From Heliocybe sulcata (taxonomy: Eukaryota; Basidiomycota; Agaricomycetes; Gloeophyllales; Gloeophyllaceae): a stretch of DNA of 64,000 nucleotides. How positions within the stretch are numbered: position 1 is the stretch's first letter; each line of letters opens with the position of its first letter. The notes beneath the pieces are model-generated. The model was not told the DNA's origin. It saw only the letters and a list, made by a program, of their open reading frames with translations, and made no database searches. Where the stretch lies: the NCBI GenBank assembly GCA_004369045.1, contig ML213504.1:2079284-2143283 (forward strand). The letters run 5' to 3'. The position numbers and the translations under genes are program-made. Below are positions 13,098 to 29,882 of the stretch, piece by piece.

Positions 13098-13670
13098 ACA
13101 TAATAGTCCGTAGAGATTCTCACCAGAGAGCAGATGCAGCCCGACATCGCCCATAGGAAGTTGTACGAAAGTGTCCGAAGGCGGACGTTGAAAAGTCACC
13201 AACGCGATCGGACCAATCACGCTACGAAATACAGTCACGCGACGCCTTTGTCACGGTAGGAGAACGTCTGGTCGACTGGGAAGTTCGTCCACTCACTTCA
13301 GCCGTTCGCTAACGCATCAGGAGAAAGCAACATCCACTGAATACAACTCTACTCGAGATACTAGTCAGCAGAGACTTGGGTTCATAGCATTGGTCGCAAG
13401 AGGTATACCATGGTGCTGCAGAGTGAATATTATTGAGGACTGCGGTAGGAGACTCGGAAACTTGTAGCACGTCATGAAGACACCCGCGAAGAACTAGAGG
13501 TCATGCAAATGGATAAAAGTCTGTCTGAAACCCATGCATTACGAGTCCGATCAGTCTATTGATAATCCCTGGGGTCATCAGAAATAAATACTGATATTGG
13601 AGCAGTAATACGGGAAATCAGGTGCTATGTAACACAGGTATATTATGTTTACAGTTCTTAATCATACATG
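13098..13670. other. Intergenic region upstream of HEM25
   Basis: No supported gene. It contains the HEM25 promoter on the minus strand and AT-rich sequence just before the first tRNA-like unit. Confidence 0.4.
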
Positions 13671-13769
13671 GTCGCCGTCGTGAAGCTGTTAAGACGTCCT
13701 TTGGGAGTCCGACTCCCAGGGCGCATAGTTGTAGCGGTGAGGTCGGGTGTTCGAACCCGGGTAGGCAAC
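13671..13769 (+). tRNA. tRNA-like Pol III unit, isotype unresolved (copy 1)
   Basis: A 99-nt unit starts GTCGCC and ends GGCAAC, giving a six-base acceptor-like stem with one mismatch. It holds a T-arm/B-box core GTGTTCGAACCC and a TTTT tract within ten bases of its end, as Pol III genes do. In the centre is a hairpin TGGGA-GTCCGAC-TCCCA whose seven-base loop has T at the U33 position and would read anticodon CCG. The D region is about five bases too long, and the region between this hairpin and the T-arm is long and imperfectly paired. It may therefore be a tRNA with an intron, a pseudo-tRNA, or the head of a tRNA-derived SINE. A second copy lies inverted 230 bp away. Confidence 0.5.
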
Positions 13770-13996
13770 CTTCCTTTTGTCCTCGACATTTGTGGCGCTA
13801 AAGTTTCGGGCGACTGGAACTGGAGGATATTTTACCGTATCGTCAAATATACGTATAATATTGTTGCATGCTCACTCGCTCCTTCCAATGCAGTGGACCT
13901 AACGAAATTAAAAATGGACATCAGAAATGAGGTGAAGGACGGAAGAATCCACTGAACTAAGCATGCTTTAACTTTAACTTGCAGACTCAAAAGAAA

Positions 13997-14095
13997 GTCG
14001 CCTACGCGGGTTCGAACCCCCGACCCTCCCGTTACAACTATGCGCCCTGGGAGTTGGACTCCCAAAGGACGTCTTAACAGCTTCACGACGGCGAC
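13997..14095 (-). tRNA. tRNA-like Pol III unit, isotype unresolved (copy 2)
   Basis: Inverted near-copy of the unit at 13671-13769, also 99 nt, with about eight differences concentrated in the 3' third. Here the acceptor-like stem GTCGCC/GGCGAC pairs perfectly and the B-box is the canonical GGGTTCGAACCC. A TTTT stop tract follows within ten bases on the minus strand. The central hairpin loop is GTCCAAC, so under the same folding the anticodon would be CCA. It is the better candidate of the two for a working gene, though the long D and variable regions keep the isotype open. Confidence 0.52.
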
Positions 14096-14656
14096 CATGC
14101 TTGCTTCGCAATTCCAACACCTATATTACCCCAGGCGGCACCTGATGCCTGATGCCTGGTACCACAGCTCCCTCGCGAGAGTTGTCGGTAGAGGGATCAC
14201 ACTCCTGTACATATTTTCGGACAGTCCTCCATTTTCGCCACCACTGTGACTGGTTTCTCGGGGGTGCCTTAATGGCACGGACGATATCAATCCTCCTTCA
14301 CTCCGCAGTACCATGCACCTCTCGCTACCAATGTCATAGACCCAAGTCTCTGCACCTGGTATCTCTAGCTGCAACGCTCTTGCGGCACGCAGTGACGTTG
14401 ACCATGTAATAATGCCACATCAGTCGCATGATGAAGCCTTGAGGCTTCGAGGGGATGAACGGCGAACGCGAACGAACCTCCCGGTCCAGCCAATTCCCCT
14501 CCCTGCACGGCACGATCGTCCGCGAATACCGGAAAGAACTACAATACACTAGTAGCGAGCCCTTCATTTATGATATTGATACAACAGAGACAATTCTTGC
14601 ATGTCCGACAGCAATACGACCCGAGTAATCATTTGTCTTCCGCAAAGCAGCAGCAA
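14096..14656. other. Intergenic region downstream of RPC1
   Basis: 560 bases between the tRNA-like pair and the end of the RNA polymerase III subunit gene. Only short unsupported frames are present and no repeat was seen. Confidence 0.4.
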
Positions 14657-19862
<5,206 letters not shown>

Positions 19863-20126
19863 GCGCCTCGTTAGCCAACAGCCTTCGCCCAGCAGCAGCT
19901 TATTATACCGCCGCTGTTGTCCGACGCGAGCCCTAGAGAGACGAGTTGAGGTAAAGCAAGGTTTAGAGAAATTCCTTCCAGCCCCAAGTCAGACTCGAAA
20001 CTTGAAGTCGGGCTGATCGAGTCCTCTCAGATCCGATCTCGCTCGCGTGGGCGTCTTTGCACATGTTTACGCGTCACCTCGACTTGCGCGTCCCAATGAT
20101 GCACTGAACACACTTCTCCTCCAGCC
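19863..20126. promoter_or_regulatory. Bidirectional promoter RPC1 / SCL1
   Basis: 264 bp separate the two divergent start codons, so this segment must carry both promoters. I see no convincing TATA box and no proteasome-associated control element (GGTGGCAAA). Confidence 0.5.
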
Positions 20127-21420
20127 ATGTCCCGAACATCCTACGACCGGTACGTCTCATACTCACTCTGCAGGAGAAATGAAACCACGGGCAAGTTGCT
20201 GAGGAACGGGGAATAGATACCTCACCGTATTCTCGCCCGAAGGACGGCTCTACCAAGTCGGTGCGTTCCCAAGTCTCTTTGATAGTGTATAAGACTGATA
20301 CTGGCTTGGGTCGTGCAGAATATGCATTCAAAGCCATCTCAGGCTCTGGTCACACCGCGATCGCGGTGCGCGGGAAGGACACCGCCGTTGTGATCACACA
20401 GAAGAAAGTCCCCGTGCGTCTCTGACCGGGCCCGCGTCCGTGAACTATCTATCTAATGCTATGTTCTAGGACAAGCTGCTCGATGCATCGACAGTCACCC
20501 ACCTCTTCAGCATTACGCCTACAATCGGGTGCGTCATGACAGGACTCATCGGTGCGTTTGCGTCCTCTGCCTCTTGTCAATCGCCGATGGACTTGCGCTT
20601 ACACCCCTCGCACTCTCCATGCCCGCCATATCGTCGTTCCTCAACCACTCCGCTCCTCTGACTGACCTATGCTCCATTTAACCCGCGAACTGCACTCCAT
20701 ACACAACCCATGCAGCCGACGCCCGTGCCCAAATCTCCCGCGCGCGCTCCGAAGCCGCTGACTTCCGCTACAAATACGGCTACGAAATAACGCCCGACGC
20801 GCTCGCGCGTCGCCTCGCCAACATCAACCAAGTCTACACACAGCGCGCCGCCATGCGTCCGCTTGGAATCTGTGCGTCTGCCCTACTCCTCTTTTCCCTT
20901 TCTGCCCCCTCGCCTCTACACTTCTCTATAACCAGATACTTACTACATTTCGTTGACCCCGGCAGCGATGATCCTCATTGGCAATGACCCCGAACTAGGC
21001 CCACAATGCTTCAAGCTCGACCCCGCGGGATACTTTGTCGGCTTCCACGCCACATCAGCGGGGCAGAAGCAGCAGGAAGCGATGAACCACCTCGAGAAGA
21101 AGTGGAAGAAGCTTGATGGCGGGAAGGGTGCGGACGAGCCTGCGCAGGCGGGGAAGACGCTTGGGCGAGCGGAGGTTGTTGAGGTCAGTCTTACCTTAAT
21201 TAGCGTTATTGTGGAAGGGAGGGGATGCTGACAGGGTGCGGTTTAGATTGCCATTGAAGCGATCTCGACGGTGCATGCGACGGATTTCAAGGCGGGGGAG
21301 GTGGAGATTGGGATTGTGAGTGATGCGGAGGAAGAGAGTCCGAAGACGAGGGGGCAGTGGCGGGTGATGGAGGAGGCGGAGGTGGAGAGGCATTTGTTGG
21401 CGTATGCGGAGAAGGATTAG
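20127..21420 (+). CDS. SCL1: 20S proteasome subunit alpha-6 type (PSMA6/Scl1)
   Basis: Structural alpha-ring subunit of the 20S proteasome, forming part of the gate to the proteolytic chamber. Seven exons (20127-20149, 20217-20260, 20319-20413, 20470-20551, 20716-20871, 20966-21183, 21247-21420) give 263 residues. The first exon is only 23 bp. The joined N-terminus [18 protein letters not shown] followed by LYQVEYAFKA is the alpha-subunit signature. The Scl1-type residues continue with [12 protein letters not shown] and [11 protein letters not shown]. Within the body are [16 protein letters not shown] and an extended acidic C-terminus. Alpha subunits lack the catalytic Thr1, as here. The gene converges on KGD4, with 137 bp between stops. 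Confidence 0.95.
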
Positions 21421-21557
21421 GACTCACGATGTTGTAACAATTGTTATTACGGTTTGTTTTGCTATTGCATTTGTCGAACTTAAGTGAGAAGGGCAGGAAG
21501 AGTGTAGAGGAGCAAATATATTAGATATGGTAGGTCTATCTCCAATTGCTCCTCGAG

Positions 21558-22080
21558 CTATCGTAACGAGGCACCGCCCGTCTACCCACGTTCACATCAG
21601 CACGCTGTCCTCTCATGAACCCCTCTCGACTCACCTGGATAGCGTCAATCTCCCACTCCTCGAGGGCATGCACGCGCGGGTTCCAGAACTGCGCCGGGGC
21701 TTCCCAGAACTCCTGGTATCTCTGCACGCCGCTCACGTTCACTCCGCTGGGCGCGACCTTCTTGGGCGATGGTGCGAGGCCTGCGGGTGCGGCTGGGTGT
21801 GCTTGCGGGTTAGAGGACTTGGAGGACTGGAACCTTTGGAGGAAGTCGGAGAAGTGGTCTTTGATGTCTTTGGGGGCGAAGGGGTGGGCGTGAGGTGGTT
21901 CGGGGGCTGGGGTTTAGACAAGACAGTGCGGAGTGCAAGTCGCGGTTGATGAGATACATATGCAGATCAGTAAGGCTTATTGTTGTACAGATAGGAAGAC
22001 GTACAGCTCGGCCAGACTCTCTTACCGACGAACTTGATGAGCGGCTGGTGCCCGAGGGCGGCGCGCAGGGAGGGGTGCAT
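21558..22080 (-). CDS. KGD4: KGD4/MRPS36-like subunit of the 2-oxoglutarate dehydrogenase complex
   Basis: Small mitochondrial adaptor that tethers the E3 subunit to the alpha-ketoglutarate dehydrogenase core; once annotated as ribosomal protein Mrps36/Ymr31. Exon 1 encodes MHPSLRAALGHQPLIKFVGK, then R-W-P. The GTACGT donor joins to an exon with a proline-rich hinge (HAHPFAPKDIKDHFSDFL), a linker, and the E3-recruiting tail YQEFWEAPAQFW. The last exon supplies only TGGASLR after a TAG acceptor, recreating the family ending. The start used (22080) is the first in-frame ATG in the exon. The reading frame stays open upstream without another ATG, so a short 5' exon with a mitochondrial presequence may exist. 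It shares a 151-bp divergent promoter with MED10. Confidence 0.85.
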
Positions 22081-22231
22081 CGTGTAGTAGTTGGTAAGAG
22101 ACGGATCGGCGTCGCGTCCGAAAGCTCGATGGTGGCGTGAGAAGATACGTACATGTTACGCGTAGCGAGACCGTTACTGTCACAGCCCTTGGCCTTCATC
22201 TGCTCTCGAATTTTATTCTATTAATCCAGCT
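22081..22231. promoter_or_regulatory. Bidirectional promoter KGD4 / MED10
   Basis: Only 151 bp lie between the divergent KGD4 and MED10 start codons, unless KGD4 has an extra upstream exon, in which case the gap is even shorter. Confidence 0.45.
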
Positions 22232-22933
22232 ATGGCCCGCGATCTAGCCGAACCTTCCAGCCCCGATTCTCCTCGCCATTCTCAGTCCCCCCCGCCAGGC
22301 CTGCAGGGCGACCTCGAGATGGAGCTAATGGGCCTCGCCAACGCGCTGTACAACCTCGGCACAACAGTCGTCAACGATCTCTCGAAAGACAAAGACAAGC
22401 CTGGGGTCGGGAAGCAGGTCGGCGTGCGCGTGTACGTCCCGACGCACTCTATCACATTCTGGAAGCTGCTGAAACGAAGTGTTTTGGATAAAGGAACGAC
22501 GTGATAAACCACTTGAGCACGATCGACGAGATGGCGCAGCACTGCACGACGATGATACCCATGCAGCTCCTCATGGACATTGACAACTCGCGCAACCCGA
22601 TGCAGCTCACAAGGGATAGGCTCGAGCGCGCGGCGACGGAGAACCAGTTTATGAACGCCAAGATCAATGCTATCGACGTGAGTCCTAGACGCTGTGCCCA
22701 CAAGACTTCTCCACTCGAGGAGATCCCACCCATTGGAGTGCTCCTGGCGGGCCTGGCCTCCTAGAGATGAGCAGTCTTGTGTGGACGGGATGTTCCGACT
22801 AACCCGTCCGCGACAGAGTTATCGTAAACATCTGGAGGAAGCTTTGAGCCAGAACTTCCCCGACCTTGAGCCGATTCTGCGCCCCGAGCAGGCACCTCAG
22901 CTGGATGGCCATAAGGACGCCGCCTCTGCATGA
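22232..22933 (+). CDS. MED10: Mediator complex subunit 10 (Nut2)
   Basis: Middle-module subunit of the Mediator co-activator that bridges transcription factors and RNA polymerase II. Three exons (22232-22431, 22494-22677, 22817-22933) give 166 residues. Exon 1 carries ELMGLANALYNLG; exon 2 holds the family core NDVINHLSTIDEMA and DIDNSRNPMQLTRDRLERAA followed by TENQFMNAKI. Exon 3 gives SYRKHLEEALSQNFPDLEP and a short Ala-rich tail. The first donor is taken at GTACGT (22432), because the GTCGGC site 14 bases earlier leaves the wrong phase. The length is close to other fungal Med10 proteins. Confidence 0.92.
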
Positions 22934-23731
22934 GCCGCAGAACGCCGCCGCCCAGACTCGAAGCCAGGATCATGGGAACGGATCCTGTGAGACCTCTGCG
23001 GGTACTTGACTGCCCCTCATCTCATACTCATGCCAATATAGGTAGTGCGTGCGATATTTGCAGCAGCATGGGTTCGCCGCTGCTGCTGCGTCTCCAGGGA
23101 TCTCTGACTTTGCACCCCGCATCTTATTCATTCCTGAACCCCGCCGACGATATCCTACTCGCATGCCGTCCTTCCGCTAGTGCGTCAGACACTGTTCCTG
23201 CGCTACGCGCTTCCGGCCGCGTTCGCCTTCCATTTGACGCCAACGTCCGAACGCTATCAAGACCAGACGCTTCCTTACTCTTCAGGCTACTTTCCTGCTG
23301 GAGCTGGCTATCCGATTGGGCGAGAACGGTCTTCGAGTCAGAGCTGCGCCTGGAGGATTGTTAGACGTACAATTCATGTCGGTAGCTGTAAATGCTAGAA
23401 ATACATTCGCCAGAATAAATCGCAAATCTATCATGCTGAAACCTGAGAGAGCGCCGAGTGCCGTAATCGCAGCAACTTTAGGTGGCCGGCTGTCCGTCGG
23501 TAACCAAGGCATCGATACGACCGCGACAACTGTGGCCAAATACAACAGCCGACTTTGTATTCTTATGCCCGTTTCTTCTCTCGGATTCTCGCCCGCACAC
23601 TGTCCTTTCCGTCTTTAATTGCTTTCTGTTCCATTTCGCAAATAATTGCTTTGTGGGCTCTGTCGCTTCACCGCCTTTTGGTCCAATCTGCAATCGCTCG
23701 CCCGCTCTGACTTTGCGTTTGCGTCGCATTC
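22934..23731. other. 0.8-kb gap between MED10 and RIC8
   Basis: No supported gene. A 144-codon plus frame starts inside the MED10 stop (ATGA), and an 87-codon minus frame at 23282-23545 has a hydrophobic centre. Neither has recognisable features. The final 150 bases are pyrimidine-rich on plus, consistent with the RIC8 leader. Confidence 0.4.
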
Positions 23732-25821
23732 ATGTCCGGTCTGCTGATCGACTACAAGTTCCTATCCCAATCCTCCACCCGCGCCGACGTCTCTAATGTA
23801 CTACAGTCAATAATTAACGGTGCGCCCACAGTCACTCCAGCCTGGCCTGATCCTTATTCCGTGTGCCGTGGCAGCCCCGCCAGCTGCGATTGATGACAGC
23901 ACGCGCAGAGAGCTCGTGCAGGAGCTGCTTGACGACCTACGTGCTCTCGCAGCGAGCGAGAAGAACAGCCGGCTCTCGTCAAAAGGTTTGGTACATCACG
24001 TCCTTCCTCCCACCTGCTAAGTTTGCCTTCTCACAGACGTGGCGCAAGCGCTCCTTGCTATCAAGACACTTGGACGACACAGCGCCTCGTCGGAAGTTAT
24101 CTCCTCCGAGGATAATCTGAAGACGTTACTTGCCGTGTTTAACGCTTTTAGTGATGACCAGGACACGAGTAACGAGGCGCTGCGGTGTGTCGCGAATGCA
24201 TTGCTCCTCATAGAGCAGGGACGGTTTAATTGGGTGGAGATTGGCGGAGGGAGGGCGTGCGTGATACGACTAGAGGTGGGATTTCTTCCTGCCACCATCC
24301 TGTATCCACTAATCTCCCTTGCATTGACGGGCTCAGAAATCCACAAACCCAGACCGCATATTCCTCCTCTCCCGCATCCTCTTCCTTTCCACTGTCTCGA
24401 TGGCCTCCGCGTCTTTCATCCTGTCGCTTGTCGAGGACGTTCCCGCCGGTCAGACTGGCAACATCGTCGACATCATCGGTACGAAGCTTGACCTGCTCAC
24501 CTCGTCCATCCTCGCGGGCGCGAAGATGAGCCGCGAAGCAATGACCGACCTGCTCAAGCTGACGTTCAATCTGCTCGCGCACTATCCAAAGGTAGAGAGG
24601 TTGCCAGTGCCTGTCAAAGCCACTGTGCTGACAGACTTCCCTGTCTATACCAGCTTGCTGAACCGACAGACTCGAAAGAAGCCAGCTCTAGCAAGAGCGA
24701 TGACAGAATCGTGATTGGAGACCGCTGGAGCGAGCGTCTAGACGGGTACGTCGCCCCTCCTTTCTTCCCTCTCGCTCTCCTCCAACCCTTTCCTTCCTCT
24801 TCCAGCATCCTTCCGCCCCTCCTCCGCGCCTTCAACACCCTCCCGCCGACCTTCCCCTCCCCCATCGCCGCGCCCCTCTCGCACGTCATCCACTCCCTCA
24901 TCACCATTCCCGTGGCGCCCCTGCGCGCCCAATGGCTCGGCTCCCTCTCGCCCTCCTCCAGCAAAGCATCCTCGACCTCCAGCGCGCGCGCGGACTCCCC
25001 GTCCTCGAAACCCCCCGGCGCGTTCGACCGCGCCATGTCTGCGCTATCAGCCGGCCGCCGCTCGCTGTCCTCTCGCCCCTCGTCGCCGCGGACGTCGCCC
25101 CCGCCGGTGCACGACAGCCTGCTGCGCGCGTACGACTTGCTTGAAGTTTCGTTCAGCCATTATCTCCCCGGGGACGTCGATCCTGACGACGCGAGTGTGC
25201 GGGAGAGGTGTAAGAAGGAGGGCGACCACTCGCTGGACGATATCATGGCCCCGCTTGTTGCGCTCGTGACGCGGTTCTGTGTGGACGACGAGCAGTCGAA
25301 AGTGAGGATGCGTAATTGGGTATTGCCTGCGGATTTGGATCGCACGAGCCCGCTGGAGCGGAGGGCGGATATGTTGGGGAGGTGTCTGAGACTCCTGTCG
25401 TGTGTGTATCATCCACGGTTGAAGGATGCTGTCGGGGAGATGTTGTATGCTATGTGTGATTCCGATGGTACGCCTCTATACCTCTCACAGTGGGTTCATA
25501 TTTTCATTGCGCACCGTTCTAGCTGGCGTCCTCTCATCCCAAGTCGGTTATGGCAACGTCGCCGGCTTCCTGTACAACAAGGGCATCATGTCCGCCCCAC
25601 CCCGCCCTGCCTCCTCCACCGCACCTACGACCGCCTCCTCGGGCGATCCCATCAACCCCATCACCGGTACTGTGCACCAAGAGCAGCCCGAGCCAGAAAT
25701 GACCGAAGAAGAGAAACAGCAAGAGATGGAAAAGCTCATGGTGCTCTTTGAGCGGCTCGAGAAGACAGGCACTGTCAAAATCCAGAAACGCGATCCGTCC
25801 GCGCCCTCGGGCTCCTCCTAG
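23732..25821 (+). CDS. RIC8: RIC8/synembryn, G-alpha guanine nucleotide exchange factor and chaperone
   Basis: Cytosolic armadillo-repeat protein that folds nascent G-alpha subunits and acts as a receptor-independent exchange factor. It is found in filamentous fungi and animals but not budding yeast. Exon 1 begins MSGLLIDYKFLSQSSTRADV. Later exons carry RRELVQELLDDLRAL, AQALLAIKTLGRHSASSEV, the conserved SNEALRCVANALLLI and MSREAMTDLLKLTFNLLAHY helices, and a long helical body with a low-complexity Ser/Pro insert (about 24960-25100). The C-terminus EEEKQQEMEKLMVLFERLEK followed by TGTVKIQ is the family ending. Several introns are about 50 bp. The Ser/Pro insert is likely disordered. Confidence 0.9.
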
Positions 25822-26061
25822 ACGCCCCCTAAGGAAGCTATCACTTATGAACTATCTTATCGCCATACCATGCACTTATATTTATGCCACCTAATACCTC
25901 GATTGTATTGCGGTCTACTCAGCTATAAATTACATATACCCAAGTGTAGCTACTTCGAATGCATAGTGCGTAACAAAAGCATGATATGACATTAGGGATC
26001 TGACGTGAGGGCTACATGAGAAGATGATATGGGACTAGGTATGGACTGAGAAGAAGTGACC

Positions 26062-27861
26062 TTAGTCGAACTTCATTTTTCTGCCCTCGGCTTGGACGAT
26101 ACCGCCCGTGCGAGCGCCGCCGCGTGGACCACCACGGCCGCCACGACCACCACGGCCTCCACCACGACCACCACCACGGTCGAATCCACCACGGCCACCA
26201 CCACGACCGCCGCCACTGCGACCACCCCAGCCGCTGTCCTGGTCACGCCCGCCACGCCCTCGGCTGCCGAAGCCGCCACGTCCACCGCGGCCGCCTCCAC
26301 CCCCATTGTTATCCCTGGGCTGCGAGTAGTCCAAGCGGATCGCCCGACCAGCGATCTCCATGCCATTGCACGCCTCGAATGCCTTCTTCGCGCCCTCTAT
26401 GTCCGAGAATTCGACGTAGCCGAACCCCTTCGGACGCTGCGTCTCGCGGTCCGTCGGCAGCCTCACGGTCTTAACCTCCCCGTACTCCGTGAAGGACTCC
26501 CATACCGCGTCCTCCGTCACATCAAAGCTCAAGTTGCCCACGAACAGCACCGCGCTCGGCGCGCTGACCTGGTCATTGAACGCCTTGGCCCGCTTGTCGC
26601 GCTGCTGGCTCTTGTCCGCACCCTGCGTGCGGTCAATGTTCACCGGCCGCCCGTCGATCTCACGGCCGTTCATCTCGAGCGCCTTCTCAACCGCGTCGGC
26701 CGTCGCGAACTCGACGTACCCGAAGCCGCGCGATTTGCCCGTGTTGCGGTCCATCTGCACGCGGGCAGAGACGACCTCGCCGCATTCAGCGAACTCTTGC
26801 GCGAGCTGGTCGCTGTCGACGTTCCATGATAGCCGGCCGACGAAGATGGTTTTTGACTGCTCATCGCCGGACTCGGCAGCGGCGGGTTGGCCGTTTGCGA
26901 GCTTAACCTTTTTGGGTGCGGCTTTGGGCTCCTCCTCAGCTTTCCGCTTGCCTGTACATGCACGCGTTGTTAGCATATGCAGCTAACTGATATGAAATCA
27001 AACAAGGCGCACCCTTTGCGTTACCATTCACAGCAGGAGCATCAGTCATCTCCTCGTCAGAGTCAGCATCGCTCTCGTCGCTGTCCTCATCACTGTCCTC
27101 ACTTGACGAAGTGCCAGGCACCTTTGCCTTGGCACCGCCATTAACAGCCTTCGCCGATGCCTTAGCGGCGGGCGTCGCAACCTCCTCGTCTGATGATGAT
27201 TCGTCCTCGCTATCCTCATCGCTGTCGCTATCCGACTTGGCCTTCGCCTCAGCCTTCTTAGCCGGTGAAGCAGACTTAGCGGGTGCAGGGGCAGCCTTTT
27301 TGGCTGCGGGCTTGGCCTCCTCCTCCGAGTCACTGTCGTCTTCCGAGTCCTCCTCCGATGAAACCTCGGCCTTCTTCGCCGGCGCAGCAGCCGCCTTTTT
27401 GGGGGTGACACCGTTCGTCTTGCTTTTGGACGCTGGTGCAGGCGTCTTCTCCTCTTCACTCGAGCTCTCAGACGACTCCTCAGAATCTGAGGCATCCGAA
27501 GATGTCTTTTTGGGTGCAGCCTTCTTTACTTGGACGGCCTTTGGCTTCTCTTCCTCAGATGAGGACTCGTCAGAGCTCTGTATGTGCATTCGATAAGAGG
27601 ATAGGCGATAAGAAAAACATGCAACATACCTCGGAATCGCTGCTCTCAGCCTTCTTGGCCGGCTTCGCAGAAGACTTTGTAGGAGATGCCTTCTTCTGCG
27701 CAGCCTGATGTCAGAAAAGATACACAGAGAAACGGGAATGAGCATACATCGGCCTTCGCAGGTTTTGCTGGTGAAGCCTTGACAGCGTCCTTTTTGGCGT
27801 CCTTCTTGGTCGATTTGACCTTCCCTGCCTTGACGTCCTTCTTGTCAGATTTTACAGCCAT
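26062..27861 (-). CDS. GAR2: Nucleolin-like RNA-binding protein (Gar2/Nsr1 type)
   Basis: Nucleolar protein needed for 18S rRNA processing and small-subunit assembly. The order is typical: a Lys/Ala-rich start (MAVKSDKKDVKAGKVKSTKK), then long Ser-Asp-Glu tracts alternating with Lys/Ala segments (the acidic, CK2-phosphorylatable half). After a lysine-rich linker come two RRMs and a Gly-Arg tail. RRM1 has RNP2 TIFVGRLSW and RNP1 KSRGFGYVEF; RRM2 has LFVGNLSF and RPKGFGYVEF. The tail (about 26090-26300) is RGG repeats, likely arginine-methylated, ending GRKMKFD. Small introns interrupt the acidic part. It is divergent from the Rab escort gene across 232 bp. Confidence 0.93.
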
Positions 27862-28093
27862 GATGGAAACAAATTATCGGCGTAGGGCGTAGCAGCGAGG
27901 AATGAAGATAAAGACGAGGAGGAGAAAGTCGAGCCTGCGAGCGGAAGGAGGTCGATCAAGCAGCCCTCTCAAAATTTCGCAGCACGTGATACATACAAAA
28001 AATAATATCAATATTATATGCGTGGTTAAGCTTCTTAATAAAGAGCTGCTGCCGCCGGCACACTCGGAGTACTTCCACTCCAATCCACTCGCC
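27862..28093. promoter_or_regulatory. Bidirectional promoter GAR2 / MRS6
   Basis: 232 bp between divergent start codons. The centre (about 27995-28020) is AT-rich with AATATTAT-type sequence, the most likely place for core promoter elements. Confidence 0.45.
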
Positions 28094-29882
28094 ATGTCGG
28101 ACACGCACTTCAATGTCATTGTACTCGGGACTGGGTTGACGGAGTCGATAGCTGCTGCGTGGGCATTGCTGGTGGATTGAACGGTGTCTACTTTATCTTA
28201 CATCTTGCTCTCAGGGCGCTGTCCAAGGCAGGCTTCAAGGTAGCGCATCTGGATCAGAACCCGTACTATGGCGGCGACGAGGCCAGCCTAACTCTGGATG
28301 AGCTCATTCAGTGGGTGGATAGTAACACTACAAATGAAGCTCATGGAAAGTCGGCCTTCCATGCTCAGACCGCAAAGTTCACCTCGATCTCCCACTCAGG
28401 CGACCTCCTGCCTAATTCAAGGCAGTACTCCATCTCGCTCTGGCCATCAATTATACCTTCCACAGGTCCACTTATCTCTTCCCTGATTGGCTCTGGTGTG
28501 TCGCGATACGGAGGGTACAAGCTCCTCGAACGTATCGCTGTGTTCTCCTCAGGCCAGGTTAGGAACGTGCCAGGCAGCAAGGAAGATGTCTTCAAGAACA
28601 AGGACCTCAGTCTTCTTGAAAAACGGCGTCTGATGCGATTTCTGATGTTCGCTTCCGGAGAGTTCGAAGGTAAACCCGAGCTGGAGGGCAATGAGTCCTC
28701 GCCCTTTTCCGAGTTCTTGCGCGCGAAGTTCTCGCTGAAGGACGACGTCGTCGAAGCTGTCACATATGCCTTGGCTTTCTGTACATCATCAGCAGGTAAG
28801 CTTAGTAGATATGACCCACTAAGTTGTCCAATTGACGGAGCTTGCCTAGATCCGACCCTCCCAGCCCTTCATCGTATCCGCCGCTACCTCGTCTCCTCAG
28901 GCCGATACGGCGCCTCTCCTTTTCTCATCGGACAATATGGTGGCGCAGGCGAGATTGCCCAGGGCTTCTGCCGCGCCTCCGCCGTGCACGGCGGCGTCTA
29001 CATCCTGGGTCGCAAGATTGCAGCCGTTTCGGACTCCTCCGACTCTTCGGAGAACCCAAGACTTAGCGTGGAGCTGGAGGACTTGGAAGATAAGCTTACC
29101 TGTGACTTGCTCGTTTTGTCGCCGAATTACGTCCCTTCGAACCTACGGTCTGCGGCTGTGACTGTTTCTTCGGACTCAGAGCGAGTAAATGACGATTCAC
29201 CGGCATCAGTAGCGCGGTGCATCGCGATTTTTGACGGACCCATAATCCTCCCGTATTCACCAGCGCAACCACCGGCAGCGGCCGGCGAAGCAACTGAAGG
29301 AGATGCTGCATCGACAGAATCCGAAAGTCACTCGAAGGTAGACACGGCAGTCCTAGTCTTCCCGCCCGGCTCTATCGAGGGAGGGAATGCTACGGTGGCG
29401 GCTACAGTGCTTCTCACTGGGGAAGGTACAATGTCCTCGCCGACAGGCAAATGTGGGTCTCATCTTGTCGGGTCCAAGTTCATCTTTGATATACCTAATC
29501 GGATTTCTATCTGCCAGGCATTGCGTATATCTCCATCCCTGCACTGGCTTCAGATACGTCTGCTGAGACGCTGCTACAACCCTACCTCCGCGCCACCCTA
29601 GCTTCCATCACCCAACCCGGACCGCAGTCGGTGCCTCTTTTCTCTCTCTTCTACCTACATCATCCTCCGGCATCGCCCACTTCGTCTTCGCCGCCCAAAC
29701 TACTTGTGACGCCTAATGCCTCCAACCTTCTGCCGGAAAGTATGGACTCAGCGACGAAGAACGCTGAGGCGGTCTTCTGGGAGGCGCTGAAGGTCTTACA
29801 GTCTGACGGCCAAGAAGGTGGTAAAGCAGAGAGTTTCTGGCCGCCGTTGGAGACGCAAGACGAGGATGAGGAGGGGTGGTGA
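28094..29882 (+). CDS. MRS6: Rab escort protein (Rab geranylgeranyltransferase component A)
   Basis: REP presents new Rab GTPases to geranylgeranyltransferase II and delivers them to membranes. Four exons (28094-28158, 28215-28795, 28850-29452, 29518-29882) give 537 residues. The start FNVIVLGTGLTESIAAAALS holds the GxGxxxS FAD-type dinucleotide fold shared by REP and GDI. TESIAAAALSKAGFKV with YYGGDEASLTLDEL favours REP over the shorter GDI. Further blocks are PFSEFLRAKFSLKDDVVEAV, GRYGASPFLIGQYGGAGEI and a second conserved region beginning CIAYISIPAL. The protein is longer than GDI (about 450), with an acidic insert in the middle and an acidic C-terminus (DEDEEGW). Confidence 0.92.

Noticed and set aside
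22930-23364. 144-codon frame overlapping the MED10 stop as ATGA
   Set aside because: Translational coupling of this kind is not expected in fungal nuclear genes, and the sequence has no recognisable feature.
23282-23545. Hydrophobic 87-codon minus frame between MED10 and RIC8
   Set aside because: No signal for a start context or splice partner, and composition alone is weak.
26056-26829. 257-codon plus-strand frame, Thr/Ala-rich
   Set aside because: It is the antisense shadow of the GAR2 RGG and RRM region; the composition comes from reversing Gly/Arg codons.
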